Below are positions 44,769-54,939 of a DNA stretch of 64,000 nt, one piece after another; the first letter of the stretch is position 1; every line of letters starts with the position of its first letter. Source of the DNA: Streptomyces sp. NBC_00162 (lineage in GTDB: Bacteria; Actinomycetota; Actinomycetes; Streptomycetales; Streptomycetaceae); contig NZ_CP102509.1 of assembly GCF_024611995.1 (NCBI RefSeq), forward strand, positions 7,316,001-7,380,000, in the 5' to 3' direction. The notes under the pieces are model-generated. The model saw only the letters and a list, made by a program, of their open reading frames with translations, did not search any database and was not told where the DNA came from. A program made the position numbers and the translations under genes.

Positions 44769-46550
44769 TCACCCGTGCCAGGAGCGCCACAGCGCCGCGT
44801 ACGCGCCTTCGGCCGCGACCAGTTCGTCGTGCGAGCCGAGTTCGCTGATCCGGCCGCCCTCGACCACCGCGATCACGTCCGCGTCGTGCGCGGTGTGCAG
44901 CCGGTGGGCGATCGCGATGACCGTACGCCCGTCCAGTACCCGGGCCAGTGAACGTTCCAGGTGCCGTGCGGCCCGCGGGTCCAGCAGCGAGGTCGCCTCG
45001 TCCAGCACCAGCGTGTGCGGGTCCGCCAGCACCAGCCGGGCCAGCGCGATCTGCTGCGCCTGGGCCGGGGTCAGCGCCGTCCCGCCGGAACCGACCTCCG
45101 TGTCCAGACCGGACTCCAGGGCACGCGCCCAGCCGTCCGCGTCCACCGCGCCCAGCGCCGCCCACAACTCTGCGTCCCCGGCACCCGTCCTGGCCAGCCG
45201 CAGGTTGTCCCGCAGGGAGCCCACGAACACGTGGTGCTCCTGGTTGACCAGCGCCACGTGCTCGCGCACCCGCTCCGCCGGCATCTGCGACAGCCGCGCC
45301 CCGCCGAGGGTGATCTCTCCCGTCCGCGGTGCGTAAATGCCCGCGAGCAGCCGGCCCAGCGTGGACTTGCCCGCGCCCGAGGGGCCGACGAGCGCCATCC
45401 GCGTGCCCGGCGGTACGGACATCGACACCCGGTGTAGTACGTCCACGCCCTCCCGGTAGCCGAAGTGCACCTCGTCCGCCCGGACGTCCCGGCCCTCGGG
45501 CCCCACCTTCGGGTCCCCGGCGTCCGGCTCGATCTCCCGCACGCCGACCAGCCGGGCCAACGACACCTGGGCGATCTGCAGTTCGTCGTACCAGCGCAGG
45601 ATCAGGCCGATCGGGTCGACCATCATCTGGGCCAGCAGCGCACCCGTGATCAGCTGCCCCACCGACATCCAGCCCCGCAGCACGCAGTACCCGCCGATCA
45701 TCAGCACGGAGCCGAGGATCGTCACGTACGTGACGTTGACGACCGGGAACAGGACCGTCCGCAGGAACAGCGTGTACCGCTCCCACGCCGTCCACGCCTT
45801 GATCCGGCGCTCCGACAGCGCGATCCGGTCCGGCCCGAGGCGGTGCGCCTCGACCGTGCGGCCCGCGTCCACCGTCTCGGTGAGCGCGGCCGCGACCGCC
45901 GCGTACCCGGCCGCCTCCGAGCGGTACGCCGACGGCGCCCGCCGGAAGTACCAGCGGCAGCCGATCACCAGCACCGGCAGCGCCACCAGCGCGGCCAGCG
46001 CCAGCGGCGGCGCCGTCACGGCGAGCGCCCCGAAGAGCAGCCCCGCCCACACCACGCCGATGGCCAGCTGCGGCACGGCCTCGCGCATCGCGTTGGCCAG
46101 CCGGTCGATGTCGGTGGTGATCCGCGACAGCAGATCGCCCGTACCGGCCCGCTCCAGCACGCCCGGAGGCAGCCCCACCGACCGGACCAGGAAGTCCTCG
46201 CGCAGATCGGCGAGCATCTCCTCGCCGAGCATCGCCCCGCGCAGCCGGACCAGCCGGACGAAGAAGGTCTGCACGGCGAGCGCCAGCGCGAACAACAGCG
46301 CCACGCGCTCCAGATGGAGCTCGCGCGCCCCCGCCGCGAGATCGTCCACGACCCGGCCCAGCAGGTACGGGCCGACCATGGAGGCGATCACCGCGATCGC
46401 ATTGACCGTCACGAGCACCACGAAGGCCCGCCGGTGGCGCCGGAACAGGCCGCGCACATAGCCCCGTACGGTCACCGACGTGCCCACGGGCAGGGTCGCG
46501 GCCGACTCGGGGGCCGCCGGATCGTAATCCGGCGGTGCCACGCCGATCAT
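44769..46550 (-). CDS. ABC exporter half-transporter B (TM + NBD; degenerate signature)
   Basis: 593 residues from ATG 46550, overlapping the partner gene by ATGA. N-terminal six-helix exporter domain (about 30-330), then an NBD with intact Walker [10 protein letters not shown] (389-397), Q-loop VNQEHH, Walker B LVLDEA (Asp517, Glu518) and H-loop [12 protein letters not shown]. The signature LSGGQ is replaced by LTPAQ (493-497). It forms a heterodimer with the 46547 gene product. Its own ATP site, completed by the partner LSGGQ, should be the only functional one. Substrate unknown (lipid, peptide or drug). Confidence 0.9.
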   Translation of the reverse strand: MIGVAPPDYDPAAPESAATLPVGTSVTVRGYVRGLFRRHRRAFVVLVTVNAIAVIASMVGPYLLGRVVDDLAAGARELHLERVALLFALALAVQTFFVRLVRLRGAMLGEEMLADLREDFLVRSVGLPPGVLERAGTGDLLSRITTDIDRLANAMREAVPQLAIGVVWAGLLFGALAVTAPPLALAALVALPVLVIGCRWYFRRAPSAYRSEAAGYAAVAAALTETVDAGRTVEAHRLGPDRIALSERRIKAWTAWERYTLFLRTVLFPVVNVTYVTILGSVLMIGGYCVLRGWMSVGQLITGALLAQMMVDPIGLILRWYDELQIAQVSLARLVGVREIEPDAGDPKVGPEGRDVRADEVHFGYREGVDVLHRVSMSVPPGTRMALVGPSGAGKSTLGRLLAGIYAPRTGEITLGGARLSQMPAERVREHVALVNQEHHVFVGSLRDNLRLARTGAGDAELWAALGAVDADGWARALESGLDTEVGSGGTALTPAQAQQIALARLVLADPHTLVLDEATSLLDPRAARHLERSLARVLDGRTVIAIAHRLHTAHDADVIAVVEGGRISELGSHDELVAAEGAYAALWRSWHG

Positions 46551-48379
46551 GCGGATTCCTCGATTTCTGTGAGTGCTTCTTCCAGCTGTGCCAGTTCCAC
46601 GCGGGCGATCCGCTGCTCGTCCTCGGTCTCGCGGGTGACGACCGCCCGGTAGAGCGGTTCGCCGTGCAGCAGCTCGCTGTGTGTTCCCACCGCCGCCACC
46701 GTGCCCTCGTGGACGAGGACGACCCGGTCGGCGCGGTCCAGCAGCAGCGGCGAGGACGCCAGCACCACCGTGGTGCGCCCGGCCCGCAGCGCCGCGATCC
46801 CGTCCGCGATCCGCGCCTCGGTGTGCGAGTCGACCGCCGAGGTCGGCTCGTCCAGCACCAGCACCTCCGGGTCCGTGACCAGGGACCGCGCCAGCGCGAG
46901 CCGCTGGCGCTGCCCGCCGGACAGCGACCGTCCGCGCTCGGTGATCCGCGCGTCCATCGGATCGTCCACCCCGTCCGGCGCCGACTGGAGCAGCGCTTCC
47001 AGCACGTCCGCGCACTGGGCCGCCGCCAGGGCGGCGCCGGACTCGACCGCTCCGGAGGACGGTACGGCGAACAGGTCGCGCAGGGTTCCGGACAGCAGCA
47101 CCGGATCCTTGTCCTGTACGAGGACCAGCGTGCGCGCGGTGTCCAGTTCGAGCTCGTCCAGCGCGACTCCGCCGAGGAGCACCGAGGGCCCGTCGGCGGC
47201 CGCGTCCGTGGGATGGCCGCCGAGGCGCTCCGCGAGCCGTCCCGCCAGGTCCGGGTCCCCGCACACGACGGCCGTGAACCGGCCGGCCAGGGCCAGCAGT
47301 CCGGTCTCCGGGTCGTACAGGTCCCCGCCCGGGGCCGGAACCTTCGCGGTCACGGCCGCTGCCGGCCGCTCGGCGGCGTCTTCCGTACGGGTCAGCGACA
47401 GCACCCGGGCGGCCCGCTTGGCTGAGGGCCGTGAGAAGGAGTACGCCATGGCGATCTCCTCGAAGTGCCGCAGCGGGTAGAGCATCGTCGCCACCGCGCT
47501 GAACGCCGCGACGAGTTCACCCACCGCGATGCGCCCGTCCCCGACGAGGGTGGCGCCGTACCAGACCACCGTGATCAGCAGCACGCCCGGCAGGAGCACC
47601 TGGATCGCGGAGATCAGCGCCCACATCCGGGCGCTGCGCACGGCCGCCTCGCGGACCTCCTGCGAGGCCTCGCGGTAGCGGCCGAGGAACAGCTCCTCGC
47701 CGCCGATGCCGCGCAGCACCCGCAGGCCCGCGACGGTGTCGGAGGCCAGCTCGGTCGCCTTGCCCGCCTTCTCCCGCTGGACGTCGGCGCGTTGGGTGGC
47801 GCGGGGCAGCAGCGGCAGGGCCGCCAGGGCGACCAGCGGCACGCCGATCGCGACGACCACGCCCAGCTCGGGTGCGTAGAACAGCAGGCCGACACAGACG
47901 AGGACGATGGCGAAGACGGCGGCCAGGAAGCGCGAGACGGCCTCGACGAACCAGCCGATCTTCTCCACGTCCCCGGTGGAGACCGCGACCACTTCGCCCG
48001 CGGCGACCCGGCGGGTCAGCGCGGAGCCCAGTTCGGCGGTCTTGCGCGCCAGCAGCTGCTGCACGCGTGCCGCGGCGGTGATCCAGTTGGTGACGGCGGT
48101 GCGGTGCAGCATGGCGTCGCCGAGCGAGATGGCGACGCCGAGCAGCGCGAGCAGTCCGCCGACGAGCAGCAGCCGGGTGGGGTCGCGGTTGACGACCGCG
48201 TCGACGCCCAGGCCCACCGCGTACGGGAGTCCGGCGACTCCGCCGAAGTGCACCATTCCCCAGCACAGGCTCTTGAACTGTCCGCCGAGCTGACCCCGGC
48301 CCAGCCACACCAGGAACCGAGGACCGGAACGAGCGTCAGGTACCCCGGGATCCGGATACGGAAGATCGCTGATCTGCAT
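46547..48379 (-). CDS. ABC exporter half-transporter A (TM + NBD; degenerate Walker A and H-loop)
   Basis: 610 residues from ATG 48379. Exporter membrane domain, then an NBD whose Walker A is eroded to GDPDLAGRL (Lys replaced by Arg, Ser/Thr by Leu, around 374-382) and whose H-loop His is replaced (ASSPLLL). Signature LSGGQRQR (486-493) and Walker B LVLDEP (Asp510, Glu511) are intact. ATP can therefore hardly be hydrolysed at its own site, but its signature completes the other site. It is cotranscribed with the partner gene, with ATGA coupling. Confidence 0.9.
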   Translation of the reverse strand: MQISDLPYPDPGVPDARSGPRFLVWLGRGQLGGQFKSLCWGMVHFGGVAGLPYAVGLGVDAVVNRDPTRLLLVGGLLALLGVAISLGDAMLHRTAVTNWITAAARVQQLLARKTAELGSALTRRVAAGEVVAVSTGDVEKIGWFVEAVSRFLAAVFAIVLVCVGLLFYAPELGVVVAIGVPLVALAALPLLPRATQRADVQREKAGKATELASDTVAGLRVLRGIGGEELFLGRYREASQEVREAAVRSARMWALISAIQVLLPGVLLITVVWYGATLVGDGRIAVGELVAAFSAVATMLYPLRHFEEIAMAYSFSRPSAKRAARVLSLTRTEDAAERPAAAVTAKVPAPGGDLYDPETGLLALAGRFTAVVCGDPDLAGRLAERLGGHPTDAAADGPSVLLGGVALDELELDTARTLVLVQDKDPVLLSGTLRDLFAVPSSGAVESGAALAAAQCADVLEALLQSAPDGVDDPMDARITERGRSLSGGQRQRLALARSLVTDPEVLVLDEPTSAVDSHTEARIADGIAALRAGRTTVVLASSPLLLDRADRVVLVHEGTVAAVGTHSELLHGEPLYRAVVTRETEDEQRIARVELAQLEEALTEIEESA

Positions 48380-48539
48380 GACGCCCCATGACTGGTCGAG
48401 TGGTTCAAACCGTGCAAGGTTCGCCTTCCGGACTGGAGCCGGGCAATCGATTTTCCGTCGGCGGAGGCCTTCCGCAACGAGGTTTGCGGACGTGGCGGAC
48501 GGCGTAGGACCTGGTCAGATGGGTCGCGCACACCGGCGC

Positions 48540-51476
48540 TCAGGGGCGGGTGGCGTGCTCCAGTTCGAGCAGAACCGAATGGTAGGACCGCCCGGTCGCC
48601 CGGTCCATGGCCACCTCGCACATCCGGTTCGCCGACAGGTGCGCGTCAAAGGGCCGGGCCGTCACCTCGGCGGCCTCGCGCGCCGTCGCCGAGGCCGTCA
48701 GCTCGGGGTGCAGCATGCCCCGGTCGCCCGCGAAGGCGCAGCACCCCGCGTCGTCCGGGACCACCACCTCGTCGGCGCACGCCTCGGCGACGGCCCGCAG
48801 CTGCGCCTCGTCGCCCAAGTGCCGCATCGAGCAGGTCGGGTGGAGGACGGCGGAGCCCACCGTGCGGCGGATCTCCAGGTGCGGCAGCAGTTCCTCGGCC
48901 GCCCAGACGACCGAGTCGACGATCCGCAGCTCCGCGTGCAGGGCCCGGTTGTCCTCCGTCAGGTAGGGGACCACCTCGTGCGCGATGCCCAGCGTGCAGG
49001 AGGAGGCGTCGACGACCAGCGGCAGCCGCCCGCCTCCGGTCCAGCCCCAGGCCGATTCGACGATGCGGTTGGCCATCACCCGGGTCCCCGCCTCGTAGCC
49101 CTTGGAGTGCCAGATCGTCGCGCAGCAGGTGCCGGTCACGTCCCGGGGGATCCACACGGGCTTGCCGGCCCGCTCCGACACGGCGACCACGGCCTCCGGC
49201 AGGGAGGGGCCGGGCCGGGCGCCGGGTCCGCCGAAGATCCGGTTGACGCAGGACGGGTAGTACACGGCCGAGGCGCCGGCCCGCCGGGTGGCGGGCGGTC
49301 TGCGGGCGGCGGCGCCGGGGAGCTGCGGCAGCCACCGTGGGACCAGGTCCGGTCGTACGGCCTTGCGCGCGGCCCCCGTGACCGCCGCGAGGAGCCCGTC
49401 CCCGACCCGGTCCGGCAGGTGGTGGGCGGCGGCCACGGCCAGCCGGGCGGCGGCCTCCACCGTCCCGAACCGCCGCGCGGCCAGTGCGGCGGCCCGCTCC
49501 TCGCGGGCGCTGTGCCGGCGGTGGCGGAAGTCCTTCATCAGCGCGCCGGTGTCGATGCCGACCGGGCAGGCGAGCTTGCAGGTGGAATCGCCCGCGCAGG
49601 TGTCGACAGCGTCGTAGCCGTAGGCGTCGAGCAGCCCGTCCAGCACCCTGGAGCCGGGCTGCTGGCGCATCATCTCGCGGCGCAGCACGATCCGCTGGCG
49701 CGGAGTGGTCGTCAGGTCCTCGCTGGGGCAGGTCGGTTCGCAGAACCCGCACTCGATGCACGGGTCGGCCACCGCCTCCACCCGCGGAATCGTCTTCAGG
49801 CCGCGCAGGTGGGCCTTCGGGTCGCGGTCGAGGAGGATGCGCGGGGCAAGCACCCCGTCCGGGTCGACGACGTGCTTCGTGCGCCACATCAGCTCGGTGG
49901 CCTTGGGACCCCACTCCAGTTCCAGGAACGGCGCCATGTTGCGTCCGGTGGAGTGCTCGGCCTTCAGGGAGCCGTCGAACCGCTCGACGGTGAGCCGGCA
50001 GAAGGCGTCCATGAAGGCCGCGTACCGCTCGACGTCGGCCGGGTTCGCGGCGTCGAAGGCGAGCAGGAAGTGCAGGTTGCCGTGGGCCGCGTGCCCGGCC
50101 ACGGCCGCGTCGAAGCCGTGCTGCGCCTGGAGTTCGAGGAGTGCCTCACAGGCCTCGGCGAGGCGGGACGGCGGCACCGCGAAGTCCTCGGTGATCAGGG
50201 TGGTGCCGGAGGCGCGGGCGCCGCCCACGGCAGTGACGAAGGCCTTGCGGGCCGTCCAGTAGCCGTTGATGGTGTGCGCGTCCCGGGTGAAGGCATTGGT
50301 GACCGAGGCCACCGGCGCCACCAGGTCGAGCCCGGGGAGCAGCTGCGCCGCCCGGCGTTCGTACGCGTCCCGGCCGGCCTCGTCCGGAGCGCGGAACTCC
50401 ACCAGCAGGGCGGTGGTGTCCTTGGGCAGCTCGGCCCAGTCGGCGGGGACGCCCGCGACGCTGACCGAGGCGCGCAGGGTGTTGCCGTCCATCAGCTCCA
50501 CGGCGAGGGCCCCGGCCTCGTTGAATAGGGGCACGGCCGCGGCCGCGGCGGGCAGCGAGGGGAAGAACAGCAGGGCGGAGCAGAGTTCGCGGTCCAGCGG
50601 GAGGGTGTCGAAGACGACCTCGGAGATGAAGCCGAGGGTGCCCTCCGAGCCGACCATCAGCCCGCGCAGGATCTCCACGGGGGTGGTGCCGTCCAGGTAG
50701 GCGTCGAGGCGGTAGCCGGTGGTGTTCTTGATCTCGTACTTGGCCCGGATCCGGGCCACCAGTTCCGGGTCGGCCTCGATCTCGTTCTTGATCTCCATCA
50801 GCCCGTGGCAGATGGCGGGCTCGGCGCGCGCCAGCTCCTCGTCGGCCAGCGGGTCCGCCGTGTCGACGACGGTGCCGCCCGGGAGTACGAGGGTGAGCGA
50901 GGAGAGCGTGCGGTACGAGTTCCTCGTGGTGCCCGCCGTCATGCCGGAGGCGTTGTTGGCGACGACGCCGCCGAGGGTGCAGGCGAGGGCGCTGGCCGGA
51001 TCGGGGCCGAGGACGCGGCCGTGCCGGGCGAGGGCGGCATTGGCCCGCAGGACGGTGGTTCCCGGCCGGATCCGGGCGCGCCGGCCCCCTTCCAGCACCT
51101 CGACGCCGGCCCAGTGGCGGCGTACGTCGACCAGGATGTCCTCGCCCTGGGCCTGACCGTTGAGCGAGGTGCCGGCGGCGCGGAAGACGACCTCGCGCTG
51201 CCGGCCGTGGGCGTAGGAGAGGACGGCGGAGACGTCGTCGATGTCCTCGGCGATCACCACGACCTGGGGGACGAAGCGGTACGGGGAGGCGTCGGAGGCG
51301 TAGCGGACCAGGTCGGAGACCTTCCAGAGCACCTTCTCGGCGCCCAGCAGCCCGGTCAGTTCGGTGCGCAGCGGCTCCGGGGTGCCGGCGGCCCGGTGGT
51401 CCGGTACCCGGTCGTGGGCGGGGCCGCTGACGCTGCGCGGGCGCAGGGCCCCCGGCTTCGGTTCCAGCAGCGGCAT
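48540..51476 (-). CDS. FAD-linked D-lactate/2-hydroxyacid-type dehydrogenase with Fe-S and CCG domains
   Basis: 978 residues. An N-terminal FAD-binding type 4 domain (FRAAGTSLNGQAQGEDILVD, LACTLGGVVANNASGM) and a C-terminal FAD-oxidase domain (AGHAAHGNLHFLL, WRTKHVVDPDGVLAP) are fused to an Fe-S module (CIECGFCEPTCPS and CAGDSTCKLACPVG, two 4Fe-4S cores) and a CCG domain (TCSMRH, DDAGCCAFAG). This Dld-II/YdiJ-like architecture oxidises D-lactate or D-2-hydroxyglutarate and feeds electrons to the respiratory chain or quinones. It is divergent from no close partner; the MarR gene lies 48 bp upstream on the same strand. Confidence 0.9.
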   Translation of the reverse strand: MPLLEPKPGALRPRSVSGPAHDRVPDHRAAGTPEPLRTELTGLLGAEKVLWKVSDLVRYASDASPYRFVPQVVVIAEDIDDVSAVLSYAHGRQREVVFRAAGTSLNGQAQGEDILVDVRRHWAGVEVLEGGRRARIRPGTTVLRANAALARHGRVLGPDPASALACTLGGVVANNASGMTAGTTRNSYRTLSSLTLVLPGGTVVDTADPLADEELARAEPAICHGLMEIKNEIEADPELVARIRAKYEIKNTTGYRLDAYLDGTTPVEILRGLMVGSEGTLGFISEVVFDTLPLDRELCSALLFFPSLPAAAAAVPLFNEAGALAVELMDGNTLRASVSVAGVPADWAELPKDTTALLVEFRAPDEAGRDAYERRAAQLLPGLDLVAPVASVTNAFTRDAHTINGYWTARKAFVTAVGGARASGTTLITEDFAVPPSRLAEACEALLELQAQHGFDAAVAGHAAHGNLHFLLAFDAANPADVERYAAFMDAFCRLTVERFDGSLKAEHSTGRNMAPFLELEWGPKATELMWRTKHVVDPDGVLAPRILLDRDPKAHLRGLKTIPRVEAVADPCIECGFCEPTCPSEDLTTTPRQRIVLRREMMRQQPGSRVLDGLLDAYGYDAVDTCAGDSTCKLACPVGIDTGALMKDFRHRRHSAREERAAALAARRFGTVEAAARLAVAAAHHLPDRVGDGLLAAVTGAARKAVRPDLVPRWLPQLPGAAARRPPATRRAGASAVYYPSCVNRIFGGPGARPGPSLPEAVVAVSERAGKPVWIPRDVTGTCCATIWHSKGYEAGTRVMANRIVESAWGWTGGGRLPLVVDASSCTLGIAHEVVPYLTEDNRALHAELRIVDSVVWAAEELLPHLEIRRTVGSAVLHPTCSMRHLGDEAQLRAVAEACADEVVVPDDAGCCAFAGDRGMLHPELTASATAREAAEVTARPFDAHLSANRMCEVAMDRATGRSYHSVLLELEHATRP

Positions 51477-51524
51477 GTGCGACCCCTCGCCTCATCGCGG
51501 CCCGCGCAGTTGTGGCCGGCCCCG

Positions 51525-51977
51525 TCAGCAGCGGCGCTCCGCCGGGGCGTCCGACAGGGCGTTCAGCAGGCCGCCGAGCACCTCGCGCTGTTCGGCGGTC
51601 AATGGAGCCAGGATCTCCTCTGCCGCGTCGGTTCGCGCGTTGCGCAGACGGCGCAGCGTGGCGCGGCCGGTGTCGGTGAGCTCGATCCTGATGACCCGGC
51701 GGTTCGCGGGGTCGGGGGCGCGGCGTACGCACCCGGCCGCCTCCAGGCCGTCCACCAGGGTGGTCACGGCGCGGGGGACCACCTCCAGGCGGGCGGCGAG
51801 ATCCGCCATCCGGGGTGCCTGGTCGCCCTCGTAGTGCGAGACCAGGCGCAGCAGCCGACCCTGGGCGGGAGTGATTCCGACCGGTTCCATGTGGCGCTTC
51901 TGGATCCGGTGGAGCCTGCGCGTCAGGCGCAGCAGCTGTTCGGCGAGGAGGCGATCGGTGTCGGAGGCGGAGCTCAT
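51525..51977 (-). CDS. MarR family transcriptional regulator
   Basis: 150 residues from ATG 51977. The winged helix-turn-helix reads ITPAQGRLLRLVSHYEGDQAPRMADLAARLEVVPRAVTTLVDGLEAAGCVRRAPDPANRRVIRIELTDTG, the MarR hallmark. It is divergent from an ABC exporter gene, and nested palindromes lie between them, so it almost surely controls that exporter and itself. MarR repressors usually release DNA when a drug or phenolic ligand binds. Confidence 0.93.
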   Translation of the reverse strand: MSSASDTDRLLAEQLLRLTRRLHRIQKRHMEPVGITPAQGRLLRLVSHYEGDQAPRMADLAARLEVVPRAVTTLVDGLEAAGCVRRAPDPANRRVIRIELTDTGRATLRRLRNARTDAAEEILAPLTAEQREVLGGLLNALSDAPAERRC

Positions 51978-52003
51978 GCCGGGAACAATATCAGGACCCT
52001 ATT

Positions 52004-52036
52004 CATTGTGAGCATAGGTAACAATGACCTATGCTC
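52004..52036. promoter_or_regulatory. Nested palindromic MarR operator and divergent promoters
   Basis: Two inverted repeats interleave. CATTGT (52004-52009) pairs with ACAATG (52021-52026), and GAGCATAGGT (52010-52019) pairs exactly with ACCTATGCTC (52027-52036). Candidate plus promoter: -35 TTGTGA (52006-52011), 18-base spacer, -10 TATGCT (52030-52035). Candidate minus promoter: TTGTTA (52018-52023) with TAGGGT 17 bases on. The operator thus covers both. Confidence 0.75.
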
Positions 52037-52071
52037 CAATGGCCTTGATTTCCGACCCCGAGAGGGTGCCC

Positions 52072-53937
52072 ATGCGCGACGAACCGAAGTGGACCCCATC
52101 CAAAGACCCACTGGACCCCAACCGCCCCGCCCCGGCGGAGCAGCCGCGTGAGCTGCGCCGCATCGTGGGCCTCTTCCGGCCCTACCGCGGCCGCCTCGCC
52201 GTCGTCGGCCTGCTGGTCGGCGCCTCCTCGCTGGTCGGCGTCGCCTCGCCGTTCCTGCTCAAGGAGATCCTCGACGTCGCGATCCCGCAGGGCCGCACCG
52301 GGCTGCTCAGCCTGCTCGCGCTCGGCATGATCCTCATCGCCGTCGTCACCAGCGTCTTCGGCGTGCTCCAGACCCTGATCTCCACCACGGTCGGCCAGCG
52401 CGTCATGCACGACCTGCGCACCGCCGTCTACGCGCAGCTCCAGCGGATGCCGCTGGCCTTCTTCACCCGGACCCGCACCGGCGAGGTGCAGTCCCGCATC
52501 GCCAACGACATCGGCGGCATGCAGGCCACCGTGACCTCCACCGCGACCTCCCTCGTCTCCAACCTGACGGCGGTCATCGCCACGGTCGTGGCCATGCTCG
52601 CGCTCGACTGGCGGCTCACCCTGGTCTCGCTGCTCCTGCTCCCGCTCTTCGTGTGGATCAGCCGGCGGGTCGGCCGCGAGCGCAAGAAGATCACCACCCA
52701 GCGGCAGAAGCAGATGGCCGCCATGGCCGCGACCGTCACCGAGTCGCTGTCGGTGAGCGGGATCCTGCTGGGCCGCACCATGGGCCGCTCCGAGTCCCTC
52801 ACCGCCGCGTTCTCCGAGGAGTCGGAGAGGCTCGTCGGCCTCGAAGTGCGCTCAAGCATGGCCGGGCGCTGGCGGATGTCCACCATCGGCATCGTCATGG
52901 CCGCCATGCCCGCGCTCATCTACTGGGCCGCGGGCATAGCCCTCCAGACGGGCGCCCCCTCGCTCTCCGTCGGCACCCTCGTCGCCTTCGTCACCCTTCA
53001 GCAGGGCCTGTTCCGGCCCGCCGTCAGCCTGCTGTCGACCGGTGTGCAGATCCAGACCTCGCTCGCCCTGTTCGCCCGCATCTTCGAGTACCTCGACCTG
53101 CCGGTGGACATCACCGAGCGGAAGGACCCGGTACGCCTGGACCGGGCCAAGGGCGAGATCCGGCTGGAGGACGTGCACTTCGCGTACGAAGCCAAGAGCG
53201 GCCCGACGCTCACGGGAATCGACATCACCGTCCCGGCCGGCGGCTCGCTCGCCGTGGTCGGCCCGACCGGCTCCGGCAAGAGCACGCTCAGCTACCTCGT
53301 GCCCCGGCTCTACGACGTCACCGGCGGACGGGTCGCCCTCGACGGGGTGGACGTGCGCGACCTCGACTTCGACTCGCTGGCCCGCTCGATCGGCGTGGTC
53401 TCGCAGGAGACGTACCTCTTCCACGCCTCGGTCGCGGACAACCTGCGCTTCGCCAAACCGGACGCGACGGACGAGGAGATCACCGAGGCGGCCCGCGCGG
53501 CCCAGATCCACGATCACATCGCGTCCCTGCCCGACGGGTACGAGACCCTGGTGGGCGAGCGCGGCTACCGGTTCTCCGGCGGCGAGAAGCAGCGCCTCGC
53601 CATCGCCCGCACCATCCTGCGGGACCCGCCCGTGCTGATCCTGGACGAGGCCACCAGCGCCCTCGACACACGGACCGAGCACGCCGTCCAGCGGGCCATC
53701 GACAACCTCTCCCAGGGCCGCACCACGATCACCATCGCGCACCGCCTGTCCACCGTTCGCGACGCCGACCAGATCGTGGTCCTGGACGCGGGCCGCATAG
53801 CCGAGCGCGGCACCCACGAGGAGCTGCTGAAGGCGGACGGCCGGTATGCCGCCCTGGTCCGCCGGGACCGGGATGCCGCGCAGCCGCCGGAGGCGGTCGC
53901 GGAGGCGGAGGCCGAGCTGGCTCCGGTGAACGTGTGA
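52072..53937 (+). CDS. ABC exporter (fused membrane and ATPase domains), MarR-controlled
   Basis: 621 residues from ATG 52072 (GAGAGGG six bases upstream). An exporter TM domain (about 40-350; RTGEVQSRIANDIGGMQ) precedes an NBD with Walker A GPTGSGKST, signature FSGGEKQRLAIARTIL, Walker B VLILDEATSALD and H-loop IAHRLSTVRDAD. All motifs are intact, so it can work as a homodimeric multidrug- or lipid-type exporter. The adjacent MarR gene suggests induction by a substrate. Confidence 0.93.
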   Translation: MRDEPKWTPSKDPLDPNRPAPAEQPRELRRIVGLFRPYRGRLAVVGLLVGASSLVGVASPFLLKEILDVAIPQGRTGLLSLLALGMILIAVVTSVFGVLQTLISTTVGQRVMHDLRTAVYAQLQRMPLAFFTRTRTGEVQSRIANDIGGMQATVTSTATSLVSNLTAVIATVVAMLALDWRLTLVSLLLLPLFVWISRRVGRERKKITTQRQKQMAAMAATVTESLSVSGILLGRTMGRSESLTAAFSEESERLVGLEVRSSMAGRWRMSTIGIVMAAMPALIYWAAGIALQTGAPSLSVGTLVAFVTLQQGLFRPAVSLLSTGVQIQTSLALFARIFEYLDLPVDITERKDPVRLDRAKGEIRLEDVHFAYEAKSGPTLTGIDITVPAGGSLAVVGPTGSGKSTLSYLVPRLYDVTGGRVALDGVDVRDLDFDSLARSIGVVSQETYLFHASVADNLRFAKPDATDEEITEAARAAQIHDHIASLPDGYETLVGERGYRFSGGEKQRLAIARTILRDPPVLILDEATSALDTRTEHAVQRAIDNLSQGRTTITIAHRLSTVRDADQIVVLDAGRIAERGTHEELLKADGRYAALVRRDRDAAQPPEAVAEAEAELAPVNV

Positions 53938-54000
53938 TCGTATGACCAGCGCACGAGTCGGATGCCGGAAATCTGATGTTTCGCGGGTTAGCGTTCCCGC

Positions 54001-54870
54001 ATGCGTCATGAGTACCGGCCGCCGCAGCGCCGTTCCCGGCTCACCCGCCGGGGCCGGCTGGCGCTCTTCCTCGGCACGCTGCTCGCGATCGGTGCGGCAG
54101 TCCTGATCACGGTGTTACGGAGCCCGGAAGCACCGCAGAAGCCACGCCAGTTGGTGATCCCCGAGGGCTGGCGGGCCCAGCAGGTGTACGCCGCCATCGA
54201 CCGCGAGCTGAAGCTGCCGCCGGGATCCACGAAGTCGGCGGTGGCCACCGCCGGGCTGGCTCTGCCCGCGGAGGCCAAAGGCAATCCGGAGGGCTACCTC
54301 TTCCCGGCGACCTACCCGGTGACCTCGCAGTCCACCCCGGCCGTGCTCCTCGCGTACATGGTGCGGACGGCGAACGAGAAGCTCGCCACCAAGGCCGTCG
54401 CGGACGGCGGCAAGGCCCACGGGATGACCCCGTACCAGACCGCCACCCTGGCCAGCATCATCGAGGCGGAGGCCGACAGCCGCGCCGACATGGGCAAGGT
54501 GGCGCGGGTGGTCCACAACCGGCTGGCGAAGTCGATGCCGCTCCAGATGGACTCCACCATCAACTACGCGCTGAACCGCAGCACCCTGGACACCACCCTG
54601 AGCGACACGCGCATCGACAGCCCCTTCAACAGCTACGAACGCCAGGGGCTGCCGCCCACGCCGATCGACAGCCCCGGACTGGAGGCCATGACGGCCGCCG
54701 TCGCGCCGACACCCGGTGACTGGCTGTTCTTCGTCACCGTGAAGCCGGGGGACACCCGCTTCTCGGCGACGTACGAGGAACACAAGAAGCACGTGGCGGA
54801 CTTCAACCGGATCCGCGCTCAGGCCCACTCGGGCTCCCGCGCAGGTCAGGAGGCTGCCGCCGGGAAATGA
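54001..54870 (+). CDS. mltG: MltG/YceG-like endolytic murein transglycosylase
   Basis: 289 residues. One N-terminal TM helix (LALFLGTLLAIGAAVLITVL), then a LysM-like linker and the YceG fold: GYLFPATY, LASIIEAEADSRADMGKVARVVHNRLAKSMPLQMDSTINYAL, SPFNSYERQGLPPTPIDSPGLEAM. Glu155 in SIIEAE aligns with the catalytic Glu of E. coli MltG. The enzyme cuts nascent glycan strands in the cell wall. A shorter, divergent paralogue of the cell-division-cluster MltG is likely, as the usual aroE/ruvX neighbours are missing. Confidence 0.9.
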   Translation: MRHEYRPPQRRSRLTRRGRLALFLGTLLAIGAAVLITVLRSPEAPQKPRQLVIPEGWRAQQVYAAIDRELKLPPGSTKSAVATAGLALPAEAKGNPEGYLFPATYPVTSQSTPAVLLAYMVRTANEKLATKAVADGGKAHGMTPYQTATLASIIEAEADSRADMGKVARVVHNRLAKSMPLQMDSTINYALNRSTLDTTLSDTRIDSPFNSYERQGLPPTPIDSPGLEAMTAAVAPTPGDWLFFVTVKPGDTRFSATYEEHKKHVADFNRIRAQAHSGSRAGQEAAAGK

Positions 54871-54939
54871 GGGGTGGCGGCCCCGGGGACGGCTCTACGA
54901 TCGGCGGCCTGCCGGACGCGTGACCGAGGGGGTCGAGCC

